DNA of 15,913 nt from Holosporales bacterium (GTDB lineage: Bacteria; Pseudomonadota; Alphaproteobacteria; RUG11792). The translations under genes were made by a program, and so were the position numbers. Below the pieces are notes generated by a model that worked only from the letters and a program-made list of their open reading frames with translations, did not search any database and was not told the DNA's origin. Of the stretch, positions 7,808 through 13,736 are shown piece by piece (position 1 is the stretch's first letter; the number at the start of each line of letters is the position of its first letter). The stretch lies in NCBI GenBank assembly GCA_031286725.1, contig JAITTR010000022.1, forward strand, positions 1-15,913, given 5' to 3'.

Positions 7808-7837
7808 ATTATACAAATTTCTAAACTGAAGCGTCAA
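7808..7837 (-). promoter_or_regulatory. Promoter of tdk
   Basis: Read on the minus strand, TTGACG (7832-7837) and TATAAT (7808-7813) are separated by 18 bases, an 11 of 12 match to the housekeeping consensus. Transcription would start near 7801, leaving a leader of about 30 bases before the tdk ATG. Confidence 0.75.
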
Positions 7838-7847
7838 TTTAGAAATT
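7816..7847. promoter_or_regulatory. Dyad over the tdk promoter, possible operator
   Basis: Arms AATTTCTAAACTGA (7816-7829) and TCAATTTAGAAATT (7834-7847) are complementary at 13 of 14 positions around a four-base centre AGCG. The dyad covers the -35 hexamer and nearly all of the spacer of the tdk promoter, a classic position for a repressor. The same arms could also form a hairpin in an RNA crossing the region, but it lies upstream of the predicted tdk start. No regulator gene is visible in the window. Confidence 0.6.
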
Positions 7848-7948
7848 AAGGAGTCAGAAATGAGATAATTAGACATGATTTCCTAAGTTTGAAACTAATC
7901 TTTTCCCGAAAAGAACTTTATTCGAAACAAAAGTCTTTCTCTATAAAT

Positions 7949-7976
7949 AAGGAGGCCTTGGATTAAGAGCCTCCTA
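7949..7976 (-). terminator. Terminator of the secreted TK-like gene
   Basis: AGGAGGC (7950-7956) and GCCTCCT (7969-7975) form a 7-bp GC-rich stem with a partly paired loop. Read on the minus strand it is followed by TTATTTAT, so it fits an intrinsic terminator 28 bases after the stop codon of the gene at 8004-8783. Confidence 0.65.
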
Positions 7977-8003
7977 AGAAGGTTTCGTTTTGAACGGGAC
8001 ATG

Positions 8004-8783
8004 TTATTTTGGTCGGGTTATATCCTCCAAAAGAGCAAAAGGCAAATCTTTCCATAAACAATCTTCACATACCGGCTGATAAATGAACGGGTGTCCGCTT
8101 CCCTCTATAACAATTAGATCTCCTGTCCTGCAACGCTCGCCGTTAATTTCCGGATGCTCTACGCTAAAATGGTATCTTGCCGTGTACTTTGCTGTCGGAT
8201 CTTTACATATTGAACATGTTGACGTTAATTTAGTAAGTTTTTGAATATTGAATCTTCCCTCTATGTTTTGTATCGCCGGCCACGGATTTGTTAAAAAGTC
8301 CATGTCTAGACCATAGAAATTTATAGAAATATTATGTTTCCTGGAGAATCTTTCTATGTCGGCTATATCAGCGACAGTCATAAATTGACATTCGTCTACA
8401 AATATCTCCGGGGGTTCCCCACCCGATGGGGTGCGAATATAAGATTCCAGCGTTTCATATAAGCTTTCGCTTTCTTTTCCAGAAAGCGCTTGGGGCGTTA
8501 TTGCTATTTCTGGATATTTTCTTGACCTTACAATCGGCGTCTGACAATATGATATCATTATTGTTGTTTTCCCGGATTCCTTACAACTTTCCATATCGTC
8601 AATTAACTTTGCGCTTTTTCCCGAAAACATAGGGCCGACTGTTAACGATGCGGAAATCCTTTCTTTTGTGCCATAACTTTCTTTAGCGCCATAAGAAGAA
8701 GTCATTAATATCACGCATATCAACGCTATTTTCCCTAAAGTCGCGCGAGCGCTAGTTTTTGGTATTCTTTTAAACATATTCAT
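8004..8783 (-). CDS. Thymidine-kinase-family protein with N-terminal signal peptide
   Basis: A 259-residue paralogue of thymidine kinase with an added secretion signal. The core keeps every type-II TK landmark: P-loop GPMFSGKS (50-57), VDECQF with the presumed catalytic Glu131 (129-134), YGLDMDFLTNPW (157-168), zinc-type Cys pairs C190/C193 and C239/C242, and a lasso region TGDLIVIEGSGHPF (220-233). Ahead of it lie a basic n-region (K5, R6, K9, R13, K18), a hydrophobic stretch IALICVILM (19-27) and a small-residue region SSYG, so cleavage near residue 32 or membrane anchoring is predicted. No twin Arg and no lipobox is seen. The ATG is firm: AAGGA lies seven bases upstream. An ATP-dependent kinase outside the cytosol is unexpected; export to a host cell, a nucleotide-binding role or membrane tethering are possible. 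Fold is sure, location and substrate are inferred. Confidence 0.85.
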   Translation of the reverse strand: MNMFKRIPKTSARATLGKIALICVILMTSSYGAKESYGTKERISASLTVGPMFSGKSAKLIDDMESCKESGKTTIMISYCQTPIVRSRKYPEIAITPQALSGKESESLYETLESYIRTPSGGEPPEIFVDECQFMTVADIADIERFSRKHNISINFYGLDMDFLTNPWPAIQNIEGRFNIQKLTKLTSTCSICKDPTAKYTARYHFSVEHPEINGERCRTGDLIVIEGSGHPFIYQPVCEDCLWKDLPFALLEDITRPK

Positions 8784-8985
8784 TGAGATCCTTTTAATTG
8801 TGGTCGTATTTGTAATAATGTTATTCGGAGGGTAATTTCGCTTTGTAATAAAATTTCTTATTTAAGATATAAAGTTTGTTGAATTATTTCCTCACAGACA
8901 TCTTCTGATGATTGGGATGGGAAAATACGCTCAAAGCGCTATAATTGAATTCCTTCAAAAAAGACGTATGAATGGAGAATTAAAA
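8784..8985. other. Non-coding part of the gap upstream of the TK-like gene
   Basis: This AT-rich stretch must hold the minus-strand promoter of the TK-like gene, but I cannot find a clear hexamer pair. On the + strand a frame stays open from 8866 and in phase with the small gene at 8986, with an ATG at 8908 that lacks a ribosome-binding site. Confidence 0.4.
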
Positions 8986-9084
8986 ATGAATTGGGAAACA
9001 GTCAAAGCGTGTCTAATGGCACAACTAATAATGACAGGCATAGCGATGGAAATAGGAGTGATATTGAGTTTATTAAGGTTGTAG
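8986..9084 (+). CDS. Possible 32-residue membrane peptide
   Basis: ATG 8986 has GGAG (8974-8977) eight bases upstream, a well-placed ribosome-binding site. The product begins MNWETVKACLMAQ and continues with a hydrophobic segment (MTGIAMEIGVILSLLRL) long enough to cross a membrane, then stops at TAG 9082-9084. The frame extends upstream in phase to ATG 8908, which would give 58 residues starting MIGMGKYAQ, but no ribosome site precedes that start. I do not recognise the peptide. It lies between the divergent TK-like gene and guaC. It could be a small membrane protein, a toxin-type peptide or chance coding in AT-rich DNA. Confidence 0.4.
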   Translation: MNWETVKACLMAQLIMTGIAMEIGVILSLLRL

Positions 9085-9128
9085 TCTTAACTCATAAAAA
9101 CTTTCTTATATCCTCCGGCAAACTGTTG

Positions 9129-9137
9129 TGTTATAAT
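9129..9137 (+). promoter_or_regulatory. Extended -10 promoter of guaC
   Basis: TGTTATAAT contains a perfect TATAAT (9132-9137) with the TG extension one base upstream, 36 bases before the guaC ATG. The -35 region is poor, as often seen when an extended -10 is used. Confidence 0.55.
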
Positions 9138-9173
9138 ATTTAAGCGAAGTAATATAGCGTAACTTTATTTTAT

Positions 9174-10211
9174 ATGATTATATATAGCGATACTCAATTA
9201 GATTTCTCAGACGTTTTATTAAGACCAAAACGATCCTGTGTTCTTTCGAGATCTGATGCGGATATAACTAGAGATTACTCTTTTTTCAATTCTGACGCTA
9301 AAGTATCCGGAACCGGCATTATCTCTGCAAATATGGGAACTGTAGGGACTTTTGAGGTTGCTCGAAAAATGCTTGATAAAAATTTATTTGCGTGTCTTCA
9401 TAAGCATTATAATTATGAGCAGATCAAAGAATTTTTATCAAGCGTCGCTCAAGAGCGACAACTCAAGATTTTTTTATCAATTGGCCTGAGAGAACAAGAC
9501 ATTGATATTGCTAAAAACATAATTGACGACGATTTAACCGTTTCGATTTGTATTGACGTTCCAAATGGGTATATTCCGCCGGTTAAAAAACTTGTTATAG
9601 ATTTAAGAGTCCTAGGATACAAAGGGCCGATAATGGTTGGAAATGTCGTTACTGGAGATATAACCGAGGATTTAATTCTATCCGGGGCTTCGATTGTAAA
9701 AGTCGGAATTGGATCGGGATCCGCTTGTTTGACGCGTAGAATAACAGGAGTCGGCAGACCTCAATTGTCCGCAATTATAGAATGCGCTGAGGCGGCTCAT
9801 TGCGTTGGCGGAATGATATGCGCTGACGGCGGCGTAACCTGCCCGGGAGACGTTTGTAAAGCCCTTGCCGCCGGAGCTGATTTTGTAATGATTGGAGGAT
9901 ATTATGCGGGAGCCAATGAAACCGACGGAGAGATAATTGAAAAAGACGGACAAAAATATAAAATATATTACGGTATGAGTTCTGAATACGCTCAAAAAAA
10001 GTTCTATAATGGAATGCCTAAATATCGAGCTTCTGAAGGTCGCGTAGTAGAAGTTCAATACAAAGGATCAATTGACGACGTAAATGACGAAATATTAGGC
10101 GGTATCAGATCGTGTATGGGGTATATTGGAGCTCGAAGATTAAAAGACATTCCGAAATTTGCAAGCTTTTATAAAGTCCACAACCAATTGAATACCGTTT
10201 TTGAAAAATAA
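9174..10211 (+). CDS. guaC: GMP reductase
   Basis: A 345-residue TIM-barrel enzyme of the IMPDH/GMPR family that deaminates GMP to IMP with NADPH, letting guanine nucleotides be reused for adenine nucleotides. The chain matches GuaC rather than IMP dehydrogenase: no CBS domains, length close to the 347 residues of E. coli GuaC, and signature segments DVLLRPKRS (13-21), the catalytic loop GIGSGSACLTRRITGVGRPQ with Cys185, ECAEAAH, ADGG (217-220), GGYYAG and YGMSSEYA. The usual NMDTVGTF reads NMGTVGTF here, so the commonly conserved Asp is Gly55. ATG 9174 has no clear Shine-Dalgarno, but the protein aligns from this start. It is flanked by its own promoter and terminator. With Tdk it points to nucleotide salvage. 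Confidence 0.92.
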   Translation: MIIYSDTQLDFSDVLLRPKRSCVLSRSDADITRDYSFFNSDAKVSGTGIISANMGTVGTFEVARKMLDKNLFACLHKHYNYEQIKEFLSSVAQERQLKIFLSIGLREQDIDIAKNIIDDDLTVSICIDVPNGYIPPVKKLVIDLRVLGYKGPIMVGNVVTGDITEDLILSGASIVKVGIGSGSACLTRRITGVGRPQLSAIIECAEAAHCVGGMICADGGVTCPGDVCKALAAGADFVMIGGYYAGANETDGEIIEKDGQKYKIYYGMSSEYAQKKFYNGMPKYRASEGRVVEVQYKGSIDDVNDEILGGIRSCMGYIGARRLKDIPKFASFYKVHNQLNTVFEK

Positions 10212-10222
10212 ACCTCGGATCC

Positions 10223-10251
10223 AAGACTCCTTAAATGCATTGGAGTTTTTG
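10223..10251 (+). terminator. Intrinsic terminator after guaC
   Basis: ACTCC (10226-10230) pairs with GGAGT (10242-10246), extendable outward by a G-U and two A-T pairs, around an 11-base loop and directly followed by a run of T residues. The stem is short but the T-run and position 11 bases after the stop support it. Confidence 0.6.
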
Positions 10252-10298
10252 TATTAAATCCCATTCATATAGTTGTTTTTAATCTTGATCGAATCTTG

Positions 10299-10327
10299 TT
10301 GAAATATTAAAAAACGTTTGGTATTAT
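10299..10327 (+). promoter_or_regulatory. Promoter of the rpsF-rpsR-fabI run
   Basis: TTGAAA (10299-10304) and TATTAT (10322-10327) are spaced by 17 bases. Transcription would begin near 10334, giving a leader of about 65 bases before rpsF. Confidence 0.7.
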
Positions 10328-10340
10328 AAAAAATAGCCTT

Positions 10341-10360
10341 GCTTATTAAAGATAATAAGC
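10341..10360 (+). promoter_or_regulatory. Leader hairpin upstream of rpsF
   Basis: GCTTATTA and TAATAAGC form a perfect 8-bp stem with loop AAGA inside the rpsF leader. In many bacteria an rpsF leader structure binds the S6:S18 complex through a CCG element. A CCG occurs at 10383-10385, just before the ribosome site, but I cannot show that it lies in the right structure. Confidence 0.4.
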
Positions 10361-10398
10361 TGTTTGCTGTTGCAGTAATCAACCGAAAGGAGAATTTT

Positions 10399-10749
10399 AT
10401 GAGTTTTTACGAAGCGGTATTTATTATAAAACAAGACGCTTCTGCCAGTCATGTCGAATCTGTTGCCCAAGAGGCGGTTTCGATTATTAAAGATAATGGC
10501 GGAGAAGTGACAAAAACCGAGTTTTGCGGACTTAGAAATCTCGCGTATCCTATTAACAAATGCAAAAGAGGATACTATGTGCTTTTGAATATTTCTATCG
10601 ATTCAAGCAAGATAAAAGAATTTGAAAGAAGATTGAAATTAAATGAAGACATATGCAGATTTTTAATTATAAAAGTCGACAAGCTTGATAATAATCCCTC
10701 CGCTCTTATGAGAAAGACTTCGAAAGAGTCTGCTCAAGAGCAAAATTAA
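10399..10749 (+). CDS. rpsF: Ribosomal protein bS6
   Basis: A 116-residue small-subunit protein that binds the central domain of 16S rRNA as a pair with bS18. It begins MSFYEAVFIIKQDASASHVE and shows the family pattern of an N-terminal strand, a helix, GGEVTKTEFCGLRNLAYPI (the conserved LAYPI segment), KRGYYVLLNI and RRLKLNEDICRFLIIK. The start is ATG 10399 because AAGGAG (10387-10392) lies six bases upstream; a TTG in phase at 10339 would add twenty residues not seen in the family. The C-terminus is short and polar. rpsR follows after 22 bases. Confidence 0.96.
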   Translation: MSFYEAVFIIKQDASASHVESVAQEAVSIIKDNGGEVTKTEFCGLRNLAYPINKCKRGYYVLLNISIDSSKIKEFERRLKLNEDICRFLIIKVDKLDNNPSALMRKTSKESAQEQN

Positions 10750-10771
10750 TATTTATCGAAAGGAATTGCAG

Positions 10772-10993
10772 ATGAAAACTGAAAGACCATCCGCTCAAAC
10801 GGAGCAAAAAATTGATTCGGCACTAGATTATATAGATTACAAAGACGTTAGGCGTCTATCAAGATTCGTTTCTGAACGAGGAAAAATAATTCCAAGCAGA
10901 ATTAACTCTCAGCCGCTCAAAAGACAGCGAGAAATCGCCAAAGCAATAAAACGAGCAAGAATTTTGGCTCTTATGCCGTTTATCGTCAATTAA
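10772..10993 (+). CDS. rpsR: Ribosomal protein bS18
   Basis: A 73-residue small-subunit protein that assembles as a heterodimer with bS6. The core is typical: IDYKDVRRLSRFVSERGKII, then PSRINSQPLKRQREIAKAIK and RARILALMPFI, which correspond to the bacterial D-x-LR-F.-..GKI.PSR.TG...k.QR.l..AIKRAR..aLLPy pattern. ATG 10772 has AAAGGA seven bases upstream; a TTG at 10766 is rejected. The usual third gene, rplI for bL9, does not follow; fabI comes instead after 21 bases. Confidence 0.95.
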   Translation: MKTERPSAQTEQKIDSALDYIDYKDVRRLSRFVSERGKIIPSRINSQPLKRQREIAKAIKRARILALMPFIVN

Positions 10994-11014
10994 TATTTAT
11001 TGGGACTAAAATCC

Positions 11015-11782
11015 ATGACGAGCGTTAAAAAAGGAATAATAATGGGAATGGCCAATAAGTTTTCGATTGCTTGTGGCATTTCCGAGTCCTTAAAAGACAA
11101 CGGAGCCGATTTGATATTCTTAGTTCAAACGGAATATTTCAAAGAAAAAATCTCGGAAATGGCCAAAAATTTCTCAAACAACGAGATATTTGTTTGCGAC
11201 GTTATACAAGACGGGGCTATTGAAAAAACGTTTGACGAGATTTTCGAGAAATTCGGCCCTATTGATTTTATTGTTCACTCTATAGCCTTTTCGGATAAAA
11301 ACGAACTCCAAGGCAAATACTTAAATACCTCAAGAGCCAATTTCTTAAATACTATGAATATATCTTGTTATTCGTTTACGGAAGTATGTAAAAATGCTCA
11401 AAAAATTATGCCAAATGGAGGAAGCGTTCTGTGCTTGACTTATTACGGCTCGGAAAAAGTCGTCCCTAATTATAACGTCATGGCCATAGCTAAAGCCGCT
11501 TTAGAATCCAGCGTTCGATATCTGGCAAACGATCTTGGCGAATTCGGAATAAGAGTAAACGCTATCTCTGCAGGGCCAATAAAAACTCTTGCGGCATCTG
11601 GCGTTGGAGAGTTTTCAAAAATTTTGGAATACGATAGGAATAGATCCCCTCTTAAAAGAAACGTTACCCAAAAAGACATCGCAGATGCCTGCGTTTTTTT
11701 ATTGAGCAATATGTCGGCAGGAATTACTGGAGAAATTATTCACGTGGATTGCGGATGTAATACTATAGGAGTAAATTTTTAA
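11015..11782 (+). CDS. fabI: Enoyl-ACP reductase (NADH)
   Basis: A 255-residue short-chain dehydrogenase-like enzyme that performs the last step of each fatty-acid elongation cycle, reducing enoyl-ACP. FabI landmarks are the N-terminal nucleotide-binding segment KKGIIMGMANKFSIACGI, VHSIAFSDKNELQGKYLNTS (88-107), ISCYSFTE, LTYYGSEKVVPNYNVMAIAK with the catalytic Tyr153-x6-Lys160, and the C-terminal AGITGEIIHVDCG. I start at ATG 11015, which gives the usual short lead MTSVKKG; GGGA lies about ten bases upstream and an in-phase TTG at 11000 is less likely. It starts 21 bases after rpsR and is probably on the same transcript. It is the target class of triclosan-type inhibitors. Confidence 0.94.
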   Translation: MTSVKKGIIMGMANKFSIACGISESLKDNGADLIFLVQTEYFKEKISEMAKNFSNNEIFVCDVIQDGAIEKTFDEIFEKFGPIDFIVHSIAFSDKNELQGKYLNTSRANFLNTMNISCYSFTEVCKNAQKIMPNGGSVLCLTYYGSEKVVPNYNVMAIAKAALESSVRYLANDLGEFGIRVNAISAGPIKTLAASGVGEFSKILEYDRNRSPLKRNVTQKDIADACVFLLSNMSAGITGEIIHVDCGCNTIGVNF

Positions 11783-11863
11783 TATATTGAAATTGGAGAA
11801 TAGAAAAGCGTCGCGGTAGAGAATTTTTCTTTGAAATATTTAAGTTATATTATAAATAAGCTC

Positions 11864-11892
11864 TTTACTTCTTTTCTATCTTGAGGTACAAT
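11864..11892 (+). promoter_or_regulatory. Promoter of the SurA/PpiC-like gene
   Basis: TTTACT (11864-11869) and TACAAT (11887-11892) are separated by exactly 17 bases. Transcription would start near 11899, about 24 bases before the chosen ATG. A pair of distant complementary arms, ATAGAAAAG (11800-11808) and CTTTTCTAT (11871-11879), overlaps the -35 side. Confidence 0.55.
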
Positions 11893-11922
11893 GCATAACA
11901 GTGTTGTTTGAAACTATTTGGT

Positions 11923-13155
11923 ATGAAAATGAAAAAAATGCTTAGCGTTTTTATGATCGGAACGGCATTGCTCAGCCCGATTTTAATACAAAATTCTTTG
12001 GCGGAAGCCTCTAGCTCAATCGAAAAAAAAGAAAGCAAAGTTGTTGTCGCGCTTAAAGACGGCAGCGTAATTACGGAAGACGAAGTAAAAAAGGAACTAG
12101 ACGACGTTCCTCAACAATTGTCTTCTCAAATGTCTTTAGCCGAATTAAAAAAATCTATGACATGGTATCTCGCATATCAAAAAATAATGAACGAAGTCGT
12201 TAAAAAATCTGACGTTTATAACAAAAAAGACGTAAAAGCAGGAATAGAAAAAAGAAAAATTACCGCTGCGGGATTTATGCTTCTTGACAAAAAGGCTAAC
12301 GAATCTATGACTCACGATGCGCTGAAGGAGCATTACGACAAAACTTGGAAAGAGAATTTTAAAGATACAAAAGAATTTTCGTTAGTAGCCATAACGACAA
12401 ACAATAAGAATCTTGCCAATAAAATAAAGGAAAGCGTAAAAGACGACGAGTCGTTAAAACAAACTTTAGATTCCAATACCTCTTTAAAGCATATGGAAAT
12501 GGAAAATAAGCCTCAAGGAATGTTTCCTCCAGAAATTTCCTCGGCCGTCTTGAAGCAAGGGAAACATACTGTAATAGGTCCTTTCGAAATAAAAACGGCT
12601 TACATGTTATTTTATATAAAAGACATCCGTGACGCTAAAAAACAAGAATTCACAGAGGATTTTGAAGAAAATTACAAAAAAATTGCATCGAGAGACTTTA
12701 TTCAACAATATACAAAAGAGTTATATAAAAAATATAACGTAAAAATTATGGACACAAACGGCAAAGAAGTGGATCCTTTTAAGATTGCCGACAAAAATGC
12801 GGATAAAACCGAATCGAAAAAAACTAAACCTGTAGACTTGACGAAAGTAAAGGACGATCTTGTCATGGCAACTATCGATGGAGAAAAGATAACCGTTGCG
12901 GATATAAAGAAGTTTTTCAAAGTCGGGTCTCTTGTTGACGAAGCGTTTATTTCAATGGCTCAACAATTTAATATAAAGCCGGAGGAAGTGATTACTTACG
13001 CAGTGAAGTTAATTGCGGACGATAAAGTGTTGACAAAAGAAGTAAAAGAAACAAAATACGACGATACGCCGGAGGTAAAAGAGAAACTTCGAAAAATAGA
13101 AGAAATGGAGTATCAGCATGCTTTTTATAAAGAAAATATAAAGGTTACCGTATAA
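11923..13155 (+). CDS. Secreted SurA/PpiC-like folding factor, N-terminal part ended by an in-frame stop
   Basis: This 410-residue reading frame codes a periplasmic parvulin-type folding factor. The signal peptide starts MKMKKMLSVFMIGTALLSPI and probably ends after Ala27 (NSLA). Residues 38-110 resemble the helical SurA-N region, and 129-236 a linker helix plus a degenerate parvulin domain (EFSLVAITT, FPPEISSAVLKQGKHTVIGP, YMLFYIKDIR). From 312 a second similar module begins (LVMATIDGEKITVADIKK) and is cut by TAA 13153-13155, just where the linker helix leads into its parvulin domain. The same frame continues after the TAA as the matching second half. The expected parvulin His is absent from the first domain, so a holdase role is more likely than isomerase activity. 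I prefer ATG 11923 over TTG 11908, which is very close to the likely transcript start. Confidence 0.72.
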   Translation: MKMKKMLSVFMIGTALLSPILIQNSLAEASSSIEKKESKVVVALKDGSVITEDEVKKELDDVPQQLSSQMSLAELKKSMTWYLAYQKIMNEVVKKSDVYNKKDVKAGIEKRKITAAGFMLLDKKANESMTHDALKEHYDKTWKENFKDTKEFSLVAITTNNKNLANKIKESVKDDESLKQTLDSNTSLKHMEMENKPQGMFPPEISSAVLKQGKHTVIGPFEIKTAYMLFYIKDIRDAKKQEFTEDFEENYKKIASRDFIQQYTKELYKKYNVKIMDTNGKEVDPFKIADKNADKTESKKTKPVDLTKVKDDLVMATIDGEKITVADIKKFFKVGSLVDEAFISMAQQFNIKPEEVITYAVKLIADDKVLTKEVKETKYDDTPEVKEKLRKIEEMEYQHAFYKENIKVTV

Positions 13156-13713
13156 GACACTAGAAAGTTTTTTGCAAAATATATAACATCGATTCCTGAA
13201 GAAGAGAAAAACGACCATGAAATTTCAACGAAAATGGTATTCTTCGAGACTCAAGAAGACGCTGCAGCCGCTTTGAAGACAATAAAATCTGGAGAAGAAA
13301 AATTCAGTTCTATATTTAAGGAAAGACAATCGAAAGGGGCTGTGGATCTTGGTTACGTAAAAAGTAGGGGAACAACTCCAGAAATCTGGAGCTTATTGAA
13401 AAAGGGAGCTTCTGGGACTTGTTGTGATCAGGTAATCGCATTAGACGGCTCGAATTTCGGACTCGAGGGATTAAATTATGCTATAATGTATATTGCCGAT
13501 AGAAGGCCACTTACTCTTCCAACTCTTTCTGATCCTGCCGTAAAGAAGAATTTTCAAAGATTGGCCGAAAGGGAGAAAGCCGGGAAATTGGCAGAAACTC
13601 ATTTAATCACTGGGATAAAGACGATAGAGGGAAGACCTATAGATGATTTCAAGAAAAATCCAGAGTATATGGAAAGAATGTTGTCATTCCTTATCGGATT
13701 TGCAGGATTATAG
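13156..13713 (+). pseudogene. Detached C-terminal parvulin-like half of the SurA/PpiC-like gene
   Basis: The frame that ended at TAA 13153-13155 stays open, in the same phase, for 185 more codons to TAG 13711-13713. It encodes DTRKFFAKYITSIPEE, a plausible continuation of the linker helix, then a parvulin-like domain: HEISTKMVFFETQEDAAAAL, KSGEEKFSSIFKERQSKGA, VDLGYVKSRGTTPEIWSLLK, YAIMYIADRRP, and a helical tail ending FLIGFAGL. The first available ATG is 13234, without a ribosome-binding site and inside the domain, and no signal peptide precedes it, so separate expression is unlikely. One nonsense change (for instance GAA to TAA), a readthrough event or a sequencing error explains it. No frameshift is needed. 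The intact product would be about 596 residues. Confidence 0.75.
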
Positions 13714-13736
13714 AGGAAAATTAAGGAGCTCTAAAA

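Noticed and set aside
9678..10058. A 126-codon minus-strand frame inside guaC
   Set aside because: It is antisense to a well-conserved enzyme and shows no domain or start signal.
10339..10398. TTG-initiated extension of bS6
   Set aside because: The extra residues do not belong to the family, and the AAGGAG directs ATG 10399.
11831..11856. TTGAAA with TATAAA as an alternative promoter for the SurA-like gene
   Set aside because: The spacer is only 14 bases; the pair at 11864-11892 with a 17-base spacer is better.
11891..11911. A six-codon frame preceded by GAGG just upstream of the SurA-like gene
   Set aside because: It overlaps the likely -10 box, so it would not be in the transcript.
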